Source: Gammaproteobacteria bacterium (GTDB taxonomy: Bacteria; Pseudomonadota; Gammaproteobacteria; UBA4575). From it: a stretch of 35,077 nucleotides of DNA. Below are positions 1 through 7,469 of this stretch, piece after piece. The position numbers were made by a program, and so were the translations under genes. A model generated the notes under the pieces. It was not told where the DNA came from and searched no databases. It worked only from the letters and a program-made list of their open reading frames with translations. The stretch spans positions 1-35,077 of the forward strand of contig JAPOQE010000021.1 of NCBI GenBank assembly GCA_026710875.1, in the 5' to 3' direction. The stretch's first letter is position 1, and each line of letters begins with the position of its first letter.

Positions 1-13
1 GCTCTTCCGATCT
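1..13 (+). other. Illumina adapter remnant at contig end
   Basis: Bases 1-13 read GCTCTTCCGATCT, which is exactly the last 13 bases of the Illumina TruSeq universal adapter. A 13-base exact match placed at base 1 of a contig is best explained as untrimmed adapter. Genome sequence therefore starts at about base 14. The last adapter base also supplies one base of the stop codon of the gene that follows. Confidence 0.93.
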
Positions 14-279
14 CACCCGGTATCTTTCCCTTCGAGTTCCTGCACACGCTGTTCCAATTCCTTCACGCGCAACTGGCTTTGCGCCAGCATTTCGCTTTGT
101 GCATCAAATTCCTTGCGTGTAACCAGTTCAAGTCGCTGAAATACACTTTCTGCAACCGCACGCGCATTTTTCTCGACCTTGTCCTTGCCGCTCCTCAGAT
201 CATCAGGGAGCACAGCATCGAGCTTGCGTGATAACTCATCCAAAATACTGGAATCAAGTTTCATAGCCGGATACTCCAT
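13..279 (-). CDS. ubiK: UbiK-family accessory factor (YqiC/BMFP), 3' end uncertain
   Basis: This is an 88-residue, strongly charged helical protein of the BMFP/YqiC family. In E. coli UbiK is a small trimeric coiled-coil accessory factor of aerobic ubiquinone synthesis that works with UbiJ and binds lipid. The family signature is visible: an N-terminal LDELSRKLDAVLP segment, a middle QRLELVTRKEFDAQSEML segment, and a C-terminal heptad-like ELEQRVQELEG coiled coil. A ubiK-glnK-amtB order is also found in Pseudomonas, which supports the call. The oddity is the stop codon. It is read from bases 15-13, and base 13 is the last base of the sequencing adapter, so the TGA may be artificial and the true C-terminus may be longer. 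Confidence 0.9.
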   Translation of the reverse strand: MEYPAMKLDSSILDELSRKLDAVLPDDLRSGKDKVEKNARAVAESVFQRLELVTRKEFDAQSEMLAQSQLRVKELEQRVQELEGKDTG

Positions 280-327
280 ATAAAACTAGAAAACTCCTCA
301 CCCTAGCATACTAGTGCTAAATTTTTA

Positions 328-344
328 TGCACCTAAACCGTGCA
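328..344. promoter_or_regulatory. NtrC (GlnG) binding site
   Basis: TGCACCTAAACCGTGCA has the perfect half-sites TGCAC and GTGCA separated by 7 bases. That is the spacing of the enterobacterial NtrC consensus (TGCAC-N7-GTGCA, as at glnA). The inverted repeat extends outward by two bases on each side (326-346). It lies about 100 bases upstream of the sigma-54 promoter at 439-456, the usual enhancer distance. Confidence 0.8.
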
Positions 345-361
345 TACAGGACTCAGTTGTG

Positions 362-375
362 TGCACGATCGTGCA
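362..375. promoter_or_regulatory. Palindrome, possible second NtrC-like site
   Basis: TGCACGATCGTGCA is a perfect 14-base palindrome. It has the same TGCAC/GTGCA half-sites as the NtrC site upstream, but with 4 bases between them in place of 7. It may be a variant or weak NtrC site, or the operator of another regulator. Confidence 0.45.
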
Positions 376-438
376 TGCAGTCCAACTCAATATCTGCTAG
401 ATACAAATAACTTATTGATTTAAATAGAATTACTGATA

Positions 439-456
439 TTGGCACGATGTGTGCTT
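439..456 (+). promoter_or_regulatory. Sigma-54 (RpoN) promoter for porin-glnK-amtB
   Basis: TTGGCACGATGTGTGCTT matches the -24/-12 promoter pattern TGGCACG-N4-NTGCT. The GG at 441-442 and the GC at 453-454 are separated by exactly 10 bases, as required. Transcription should begin near 466, giving a leader of about 37 bases before the porin start at 503. With the upstream NtrC site this predicts induction under nitrogen limitation. Confidence 0.85.
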
Positions 457-502
457 GAGTTCTTGTACGTTTTATTGAATTAAGTGTCCGGGAGGAAGAC
501 CG

Positions 503-1201
503 ATGTACAAAAGATTATCCAAGATATTGCTCATGGCCGTCATGATCAGTCCTGTGGTGCCGTTATCAGTTGCAGCCGAGATGAGTGTGACGGGAAATGC
601 CGGGGTCCTGTCGGATTATATTTTCAGAGGGATCCCACAAGATTCTGGTGTTGCTAACGGAGGCGTCGATCTGGAATTTGGGGGATTGTATCTAGGCACA
701 TGGATTGCAGATGTAGGGGAAGGGATCGAGCAGGATTTTTACACAGGATATGTGCAGGAGTTACCTGGCGGTCTGTACCTTGGTGCTGGGTTCACCAGCT
801 ATCAGTACTCCGATGACTTCGACGATGAGTATAACGAAATCAACGTGTATGCCGGCTGGAGCAGCGAGAATCTGTCGCTGGACCTGGAGTATACGGATGG
901 TGAGTACAACGGAGTATTCACTGAGCTTGTGAATGGTGTAGAGGTTGACAAAGGTGACGAATACGGATTCGTTGCAGCTACCCTGGGCTACGGTGGGGCT
1001 TATCTAACCTACGGCGATTTCACCGATGATGCCGATGAAGCTTTGGGTAATTACATTGAATTTGGCTACTCGCTTGATGTTTCAGGGTTTGAGGTGACTG
1101 CAGCAATCGTACACACAGATGCTGAAATCTTGCAGAACGAAGATGACGATGATGAAACTGAGGCTTATATCAGTATTCATCACAGTTTTGATCTTATGTG
1201 A
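503..1201 (+). CDS. TorF-family putative porin (TIGR02001-type outer-membrane protein)
   Basis: This is a 232-residue outer-membrane beta-barrel candidate. A signal peptide occupies residues 1-25, with cleavage likely after PLSVAA. The mature protein opens with MSVTGNAGVLSDYIFRGI, the diagnostic start of the TorF/TIGR02001 family. The rest alternates short aromatic-rich strands with acidic loops, and a DDDDE cluster lies near residue 200. The substrate is unknown. Homologues commonly sit beside glnK-amtB, and here the gene is first behind a sigma-54/NtrC promoter and 93 bases before glnK with no terminator visible. I infer an outer-membrane route for ammonium or a small nitrogen compound feeding AmtB. 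Family assignment is firm; the function is inferred from context. Confidence 0.88.
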   Translation: MYKRLSKILLMAVMISPVVPLSVAAEMSVTGNAGVLSDYIFRGIPQDSGVANGGVDLEFGGLYLGTWIADVGEGIEQDFYTGYVQELPGGLYLGAGFTSYQYSDDFDDEYNEINVYAGWSSENLSLDLEYTDGEYNGVFTELVNGVEVDKGDEYGFVAATLGYGGAYLTYGDFTDDADEALGNYIEFGYSLDVSGFEVTAAIVHTDAEILQNEDDDDETEAYISIHHSFDLM

Positions 1202-1633
<432 letters not shown>

Positions 1634-1661
1634 AGATAAATACATTCCTTAGGAGGAAGTT

Positions 1662-2927
1662 GTGGTAGATCAAATTTTTGAATTGCAATATGCGATTGAC
1701 ACCTTTTACTTTTTGGTGTGCGGCGCATTAGTGATGTGGATGGCTGCCGGCTTTTCTATGCTCGAGTCAGGGCTTGTACGGAGTAAAAATACAGCTGAGA
1801 TCCTTACCAAAAATGTCGCGCTTTATTCAATAGCCTGCATCATGTACATGATTTGTGGGTATATGATCATGTATGACGGGGCATGGTTTTTATCAGGCAT
1901 CGCCGGTGGTGAGAGTCTGGTAGATGATGTATTGGCTGCTTCTGCAGAAAACGGATTCCACGGTGATTCTGTATATGCCGCTCCATCGGATTTCTTTTTC
2001 CAGGTGGTGTTTGTTGCCACGTCCATGTCGATCGTATCCGGCGCAGTTGCTGAGCGAATGAAAATGTGGTCATTTTTGTTGTTTGTCGTTGTGTTTACCG
2101 GATTGATTTATCCGTTGGAAGGCAGCTGGACCTGGAATGGGAAAGACGTCTTTGGTTTATTTAATCTCGGGGATGCCGGATTTTCCGATTTCGCCGGTTC
2201 TGGCATCGTTCATATGGCAGGTGCAACAGCTGCATTGGCTGGTGTACTGCTGCTCGGCGCCCGCAAAGGCAAGTACGGGCCCGATGGCAAAGTTGTAGCT
2301 ATTCCCGGAGCAAATCTTCCACTTGCCACATTAGGTACATTCATTCTGTGGATGGGCTGGTTTGGCTTTAACGGCGGATCTGTTCTGAAGCTTGGAGATG
2401 CGGCTAGCGCCAATGCGGTTGCCATGGTGTTCTTGAATACCAACGCGGCAGCAGCAGGAGGGCTTATGGCAGCCTTGATAACTGCGCGTTTGTGGTTTGG
2501 CAAGGCGGACCTGACCATGGCCCTGAACGGCGCACTGGCGGGGTTAGTGGCCATTACAGCTGAGCCCTCTACCCCTTCCGCCTTGTTTGCTACGCTCATT
2601 GGTGCGGCAGGTGGAGTCTTGGTGGTTATGTCGATCGTACTACTGGACAAAGTCAAAATAGATGACCCTGTTGGTGCGATTTCCGTGCATGGAACGGTAG
2701 GATTGTGGGGGCTGCTGGCCGTACCATTGACTAATCCTGGTGTGTCGTTCAGCGGGCAACTACTGGGTGCTGCTACGATATTTATCTGGGTATTTTTGGC
2801 AAGCCTGATCATCTGGAGTGTGATCAAGGTATTCATGGGACTTCGTATCAGCGAAGAGGAAGAGATGCAAGGAGCAGATATTTCCGAGTGCGGTATGGAG
2901 GCCTATCCAGAATTTGTGATTGAATAG
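1662..2927 (+). CDS. amtB: Ammonium transporter AmtB
   Basis: This is a 421-residue polytopic inner-membrane ammonium channel of the Amt/Mep/Rh family. It starts with GTG after an AGGAGG ribosome binding site at 1651-1656. The twin pore histidines are present at 184 (GSGIVHMAG) and 344 (ISVHGTVGLWG), and the periplasmic aromatic gate region lies around residues 105-115. The C-terminus ends in the conserved GMEAYPEF tail that contacts GlnK. It lacks the long cleaved signal peptide of E. coli AmtB. It follows glnK by 28 bases and is closed by a strong intrinsic terminator at 2949-2978. Expression should follow the NtrC/sigma-54 control of the operon. Confidence 0.97.
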   Translation: MVDQIFELQYAIDTFYFLVCGALVMWMAAGFSMLESGLVRSKNTAEILTKNVALYSIACIMYMICGYMIMYDGAWFLSGIAGGESLVDDVLAASAENGFHGDSVYAAPSDFFFQVVFVATSMSIVSGAVAERMKMWSFLLFVVVFTGLIYPLEGSWTWNGKDVFGLFNLGDAGFSDFAGSGIVHMAGATAALAGVLLLGARKGKYGPDGKVVAIPGANLPLATLGTFILWMGWFGFNGGSVLKLGDAASANAVAMVFLNTNAAAAGGLMAALITARLWFGKADLTMALNGALAGLVAITAEPSTPSALFATLIGAAGGVLVVMSIVLLDKVKIDDPVGAISVHGTVGLWGLLAVPLTNPGVSFSGQLLGAATIFIWVFLASLIIWSVIKVFMGLRISEEEEMQGADISECGMEAYPEFVIE

Positions 2928-2948
2928 CCACTGGTGAAGCCTTGTTTT

Positions 2949-2978
2949 AAAAGCGCCTCTCAGGAGGCGCTTTTTTTT
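2949..2978 (+). terminator. Rho-independent terminator after amtB
   Basis: An 11-base stem, AAAAGCGCCTC with GAGGCGC followed by T, encloses the loop TCAG and leads into eight T residues. The A-run on the left arm gives a T-run on the other strand, so it can also end the convergent speE transcript. Confidence 0.93.
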
Positions 2979-2984
2979 ATCCGC

Positions 2985-3830
2985 TTACTTCATGAATTGT
3001 GGCATTGAAAGGCTGGCGAGATGAATAGAGTGGTTGTAATACCTGGTTTCGAATCCGGGGTGTCTCGCAGATTTCTCACGGACAAAGGCTAGCTGGCCGG
3101 ATTTGCTCGCGATTGTTGCACTCCACCATCCCGTTGGATAGCAGGGTTGTGGAAAGTGGATCAGGTCCGTATCCAAAAATCCGGCAACCCGCATGGAATC
3201 ATGCATGGGCTTGATGATGCTTTCAAGATGGATTACAGGCGATTCACTTTGCTGGATGAGTAAGCCCTCGGGCCTGAGCACGCGAAAACAATCTGTGTAG
3301 AAAGAAGTCGAGAAGAGACCTTCTCCTGGACCGATGGGATCGGTACTGTCTACGATGATGATGTCTACGGAACTGGGCTGGCACATCTGTACCCACTCAA
3401 CAGCATCTTCAAAAATTAATTGCACACGAGGATCATGATTATCCGTGCACAAGTCGGGAAAATACATCTCTGACAGCCTCGTGACCCGCTCATCGATTTC
3501 GACCTGTGAAATATTCTGCACGCATGAATGTTTGGCAACCTCGTGCAGCGAGCCGCAATCCCCACCCCCTGCTATGACTACGCTTTCCGGGTTAGGGTGA
3601 CTGAACAGGGCCGGGTGTACCAGCATTTCATGGTATATAAAGTTGTCCCGTTCCGTTAGCATTATGAAACCGTCAATCACCATCAGTGTGCCAAAGCTTT
3701 TGGTGGAGTAGATCTCTACATTCTGAAAAGGTGTCTGTTCCTGATGCAGTCGTTCGTCAATCTCAAATGAGAGAGCAGTACCGCCTTCCGTGCAGGCCTC
3801 AGTAAACCATTTTTTACTTTTGTCCAACAC
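2985..3830 (-). CDS. speE: Polyamine aminopropyltransferase (spermidine synthase)
   Basis: This enzyme moves an aminopropyl group from decarboxylated S-adenosylmethionine to putrescine to make spermidine. The N-terminal beta-domain is followed by the FIYHEMLVHPAL helix. The binding loop reads GGGDCGSLHEV, a cysteine variant common in this subgroup, followed by the VEIDERV adenosyl site and the catalytic DSTDPIGPGEGLF segment. I chose GTG at 3830 (281 residues) because similarity begins at LDKSKKWFTE. An ATG at 3881 would add 17 residues but would leave only 7 bases before the divergent speA start. Pairing with speA makes an arginine to agmatine to polyamine route likely. No speD is in the window. 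Confidence 0.92.
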   Translation of the reverse strand: MLDKSKKWFTEACTEGGTALSFEIDERLHQEQTPFQNVEIYSTKSFGTLMVIDGFIMLTERDNFIYHEMLVHPALFSHPNPESVVIAGGGDCGSLHEVAKHSCVQNISQVEIDERVTRLSEMYFPDLCTDNHDPRVQLIFEDAVEWVQMCQPSSVDIIIVDSTDPIGPGEGLFSTSFYTDCFRVLRPEGLLIQQSESPVIHLESIIKPMHDSMRVAGFLDTDLIHFPQPCYPTGWWSATIASKSGQLAFVREKSARHPGFETRYYNHSIHLASLSMPQFMK

Positions 3831-3888
3831 GTGGGTATCTATTCGAAGAAGAGTTACAGATGGCAAGTCCAGATCATACATTATTGCT

Positions 3889-5832
3889 GTGAATATCCGT
3901 AAGCATTGGAGCGTTGGTAATGCCAAGATTCATTACCGGGTCCCCGGCTGGGGAATGGACTTTTTTGACATCAACAATGCGGGGCGCGTCAGCACTAAAG
4001 CAGGCAACCAAGAACTCGATCTATATGCGCTTGGCATGGACCTTAAAGACAGAGGGATTGGCTTTCCTGTCCTGGTCCGTTTCCCACATATCCTGCAGGG
4101 TATGCTGAGCAAGCTGAATAATGCATTCCAAAATGCAATGACTCACTGCGGATATACCGGCAATTATGTGGCTGCTTACCCGATTAAAGTCAATCAGCAG
4201 TCATCCGTAATTCAGCATTTCAGCCAACAAAGCCAGTGGCCAATTGCTTTTGAGGCAGGTAGCAAGGCAGAACTGATTGCCTGTCTGGGAACGATCCAGA
4301 CACGGAACCAGACAATAATCTGCAATGGCTACAAGGATGAGGCCTATATGCAACTGGCACTGACTGGATGTTTACTGGGCCATGAGGTCATTGTCGTCCT
4401 GGAGAATTTGAATGAACTCCAGCTTGTCCTGAAGCAATCCGAGGAGATGGATATTCAGCCGGTTCTTGGCATGCGGGTGCGCCTGTCTGCCGTTGCAGAA
4501 GGCAAATGGCAAAACACTGGAGGTGAGCATTCAAAGTTTGGCTTGACTGCAGGTCAGGTCGTGCAACTTGTCAATGAGTTACAGAGAAAAAAGATGCTTG
4601 GCTGTGTGCGGATGTTGCATTTTCACATGGGGTCCCAGATTCCTTCACTGCGGCATATACGTGCGGGCATTGAAGAGGCCATGAGTTGTTTTGTGGAGCT
4701 GCATCGACTCGGATTACAAATCAGCCAGTTGAACGTAGGTGGCGGTCTTGCCGTAGATTATGAGGGTAGCCTGTCGAATTCGTATTTTTCAAGAGAGTAC
4801 AGCGTGGATGAATATGCTGACTCCGTTGTACGTACAGTTCATAGGACATGTAGGGAAAACGGTGTAGCGGAACCTACAGTATTTACAGAAAGCGGGCGAG
4901 CCATGACAGCATATCATGCCGTGTTGATTACCAATGTGATCGATTCCGAGACCCGGGTGGAGGATCCTACCTATACCGTTGTGGATCATTCCATGAGTCG
5001 GGAACATGGAGGCGAACATCTAGAGGAGCTTGTGGAGCTGTGTCGACATATTCAATCCTGTTCTCAAAAGCACGGTAGTCAGATCGATTTTTCGCACAGC
5101 TTTACCCGCCTGACTCAAGCTGTAAACCAGGTGAACCAAGCGTTTACTCATGCAGGTCTTTCATTAGTTCAAAAGGCCTATGCAGAAAAAATTGCCAAGG
5201 CAGCCTATAGACAACTATCAAAGCACAAGGAAAGCTTGGATGCGCATCAAAGACGCGACCTTGAGAAAAAATTGGTTGAAAAATATATCTGCAATTTTTC
5301 TTTGTTTCAGTCGGCACCGGATATCTGGGGGCTGAATCAGATTTTTCCAGTCTTGCCATTGCATCATTTGAATCAGGCTCCAACACGGCAGGTGCGATTA
5401 TGTGACCTTACCTGCGATTCGGACGGCCAGATTGATCGCTATGTCGAAGCAGATTCAATTCAGCCCTACCTTTCCATGCATGAGCTCAGACCGGGACAGG
5501 ACTACCTGGTGGGCATGTTTCTGGTTGGTGCGTATCAGGAAATACTGGGCGACCTGCATAACCTGTTTGGAGATACGACTGCGGTAAATATCAAGGTGAA
5601 TTCTGACGGGAGTTACCAGATATGTGAGCGGCGAGGAGGAGATACTACCGAGGAGGTACTGTCCCATGTTCACATCGATGCAGTAAAAATGCGCAAGACC
5701 TGGCATGCGCATCTTGCTGAAATGAATACACCGGAACCGGTCACCGAACGGGTTTTATACACGCTAGAAACTGCTTTGCAGGCCAACAACTACCTGGTAT
5801 CGCCCTCGAGACAATCGTTGCATTCATCGTGA
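3889..5832 (+). CDS. speA: Biosynthetic arginine decarboxylase
   Basis: This PLP enzyme of fold III decarboxylates arginine to agmatine, the first step of polyamine synthesis from arginine. The predicted 647 residues match the family (E. coli 658). The PLP lysine lies in AAYPIKVNQ, with the EAGSKAEL segment following. The LHFHMGSQI and GGGLAVDYEG motifs, FTESGRA, and the C-terminal LFQSAPDIWGLNQIFPVLP and CDSDGQID active-site segments are present. The GTG at 3889 is preferred because the conserved HWSV...Y..PGWG..FFDIN block begins just after it. The open frame runs up to 3790, but that part overlaps speE. An ATG at 3955 would cut into the conserved block. The stop overlaps the ycgL GTG (GTGA), so the two are translationally coupled. 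Confidence 0.95.
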   Translation: MNIRKHWSVGNAKIHYRVPGWGMDFFDINNAGRVSTKAGNQELDLYALGMDLKDRGIGFPVLVRFPHILQGMLSKLNNAFQNAMTHCGYTGNYVAAYPIKVNQQSSVIQHFSQQSQWPIAFEAGSKAELIACLGTIQTRNQTIICNGYKDEAYMQLALTGCLLGHEVIVVLENLNELQLVLKQSEEMDIQPVLGMRVRLSAVAEGKWQNTGGEHSKFGLTAGQVVQLVNELQRKKMLGCVRMLHFHMGSQIPSLRHIRAGIEEAMSCFVELHRLGLQISQLNVGGGLAVDYEGSLSNSYFSREYSVDEYADSVVRTVHRTCRENGVAEPTVFTESGRAMTAYHAVLITNVIDSETRVEDPTYTVVDHSMSREHGGEHLEELVELCRHIQSCSQKHGSQIDFSHSFTRLTQAVNQVNQAFTHAGLSLVQKAYAEKIAKAAYRQLSKHKESLDAHQRRDLEKKLVEKYICNFSLFQSAPDIWGLNQIFPVLPLHHLNQAPTRQVRLCDLTCDSDGQIDRYVEADSIQPYLSMHELRPGQDYLVGMFLVGAYQEILGDLHNLFGDTTAVNIKVNSDGSYQICERRGGDTTEEVLSHVHIDAVKMRKTWHAHLAEMNTPEPVTERVLYTLETALQANNYLVSPSRQSLHSS

Positions 5833-6083
5833 AATGCTATGTTTACAAAAGCTTGAAAAGAGCAGATACATTCCTTTACTTGGGCGAGAAAGATCGTTTC
5901 GATCTTCTTCCGGATGGACTATTGGAACTTTTTGGCAAGCCCGTCTTTGTTTTGGAATTTGAGCTAAGGGAAGATCGAACACTTGCGCAAGCGGACACTA
6001 GGCAGGTCTTGGGCGACCTGGATGAACAAGGATACTTTTTGCAAATTCCGCCACAAGCTCACAAACTATCTTGTGCCCGGTGA
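5829..6083 (+). CDS. YcgL domain-containing protein
   Basis: This is an 84-residue protein of the YcgL family, whose function is not established. It shows the family pattern: CYVYKSLKRADTFLYL, then DRFDLLPDGLLELFGKP, and ending in DEQGYFLQIPP. E. coli YcgL is 108 residues, so this C-terminus is short: the usual proline-rich PPPPEDLL tail is replaced by QAHKLSCAR. The start is a GTG that overlaps the speA stop codon by two bases, so expression depends on speA. Nothing in the next 160 bases restores a longer tail in another frame. Confidence 0.87.
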   Translation: MKCYVYKSLKRADTFLYLGEKDRFDLLPDGLLELFGKPVFVLEFELREDRTLAQADTRQVLGDLDEQGYFLQIPPQAHKLSCAR

Positions 6084-6208
6084 CGGTATCTGTATTTTCA
6101 GTTTGTCCGGCCTGTTCCAGGCACAAGTTCTTCCCAAACCGGAGTATGCGGATATACAGCTTTAACAGAGGTACTGTCACCGAAGCGGGATCTTGCTTGA
6201 GGGGTCGG

Positions 6209-6225
6209 CATGCGGGTTCCGCATG
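6209..6225. terminator. Hairpin between convergent ycgL and nadA
   Basis: CATGCGG and CCGCATG form a perfect 7-base stem with a 3-base loop. It lies between the ends of the convergent ycgL and nadA genes. The following bases are only moderately T-rich (CTTTCTATT), so it is a weak terminator candidate. The rest of the 6084-6245 gap shows nothing else. Confidence 0.4.
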
Positions 6226-6245
6226 ACATGACTTTCTATTGGAAT

Positions 6246-7295
6246 TTAGTGGGCAACAAAATCCAGCATTCTGTGGGTTGAACGGTATGCTTTTCTTCGA
6301 ATTTCTTCAGGCACCTGAATCTCATTTTCGCCAGACTCCAGCACAGCTTCAAGATTATGCAGGCCATTCATAGCCATCCACGGACAGTGCGCACAACTTT
6401 TGCAGGTAGCCCCTTCCCCGGCAGTAGGCGCTTCGATAAATAGCTTGTCAGGTGCAGCTTTTTTCATTTTGTAAAAAATGCGATTGTCAGTGGCTACGAT
6501 GAATGACGGGTGTGGCAATTCCTGGGCCGCCCTAATGAGAGCGGTGGTCGAACCAACGACATCTGCTGCCTCAATTACTGCTTCCGGGGACTCTGGATGT
6601 ACCAAGATGCCGGCATCCGGATGTTTAGCAATCAGGTCTCCTAGGGCACGTGCCTTAAACTCCTCATGCACGATACAGGCACCTTGCCATGAGATCATGT
6701 CTGCACCCGTGACCTTTTCAATGTAGCGTCCCAGATGTCGGTCGGGTGCCCAAAGAATCTTTTTGTCTTGGTCCATTAGATGGGACACCACTTTCAGGGC
6801 GATGCTTGAAGTGACAACCCAGTCAGCCCGTGCCTTGACCTCGGCACTTGTGTTGGCATAAACGACGACTTCATGATCGGGGTACATATCACAAAACGTA
6901 CTGAACTCCTTGGCGGGGCATCCAAGATCGAGCGAGCAGGTGGCCTGGAGTGTCGGCATCAGCACTCGTTTCTCGGGATTTAATATTTTTGCAGTTTCAC
7001 CCATGAAGCGAACACCGGCCACGATCAAGGTGGTTGCATCATGACGGCTGCCAAACCTGGCCATTTCCAATGAGTCAGATACGTAGCCCCCCGTATCTTC
7101 TGCAATCTTTTGCAGGGTCTCATGGGTGTAATAATGTGCAATCAGTACTGCATTATTTTTCTGGAGCAGATGTTTAATATGGTCAATTTTCTCTTCTCTC
7201 TGCTTGGCAGAATATACCGGCAAGCTCGATTGGATCGCTGCTGTTTCAGGAATTTCCTGCAATGGGACGTTAGCTTCAAACGACATGTTCGGCAT
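6246..7295 (-). CDS. nadA: Quinolinate synthase NadA
   Basis: NadA condenses iminoaspartate with dihydroxyacetone phosphate to quinolinate, the committed precursor of NAD. From the ATG at 7295 the protein has 349 residues. The three 4Fe-4S ligand cysteines sit at 120 (QATCSLD), 207 ([10 protein letters not shown]) and 304 (AHCPWMAMN), each shifted by exactly seven from E. coli Cys113, 200 and 297. The CKSCAHC motif (298-304) is also kept. HYYTHETLQ and [12 protein letters not shown] are conserved substrate-site segments. A second ATG at 7286 is possible. A promoter with 17-base spacing lies just upstream at 7324-7352 (listed separately). The nadB and nadC genes are not in the window. Confidence 0.96.
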   Translation of the reverse strand: MPNMSFEANVPLQEIPETAAIQSSLPVYSAKQREEKIDHIKHLLQKNNAVLIAHYYTHETLQKIAEDTGGYVSDSLEMARFGSRHDATTLIVAGVRFMGETAKILNPEKRVLMPTLQATCSLDLGCPAKEFSTFCDMYPDHEVVVYANTSAEVKARADWVVTSSIALKVVSHLMDQDKKILWAPDRHLGRYIEKVTGADMISWQGACIVHEEFKARALGDLIAKHPDAGILVHPESPEAVIEAADVVGSTTALIRAAQELPHPSFIVATDNRIFYKMKKAAPDKLFIEAPTAGEGATCKSCAHCPWMAMNGLHNLEAVLESGENEIQVPEEIRRKAYRSTHRMLDFVAH

Positions 7296-7314
7296 TCTTA
7301 AAATGAGAATTCGT

Positions 7315-7352
7315 GTTGACCTATATATAAAGAGGTCGACAGGGTAAATCAA
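7315..7352 (-). promoter_or_regulatory. Probable nadA promoter with flanking inverted repeat
   Basis: On the minus strand TTGATT (7352-7347), a 17-base spacer and TATATA (7329-7324) resemble a sigma-70 promoter. GTTGACC (7315-7321) and GGTCGAC (7334-7340) form an imperfect inverted repeat that brackets the -10 box. This is a typical place for a repressor operator. The regulator is unknown. Confidence 0.5.
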
Positions 7353-7469
7353 GCCGGAGCATTACAAGCGAATCAGGTTTGTGGGGTGTAAGATGGTTGC
7401 CATAAGAAAAAGTAATCACATCGCTGCTTTCATGTATAGCGCAGGTACAGGTACGAGGATAACTCATTC

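Larger units (their letters stand above)
280..502. other. Divergent control region between ubiK and the nitrogen operon
   Basis: This 223-base AT-rich intergenic region holds no gene. It contains an NtrC-type site, a 14-base palindrome and a sigma-54 promoter, each listed separately. A GGGAGGAAG ribosome binding site at about 489-497 precedes the porin start at 503. Confidence 0.8.

Noticed and set aside
5983-6165. A frame overlapping the end of ycgL that could mean a frameshifted longer YcgL
   Set aside because: Its translation does not resemble the missing YcgL tail, so the short C-terminus is taken as natural.
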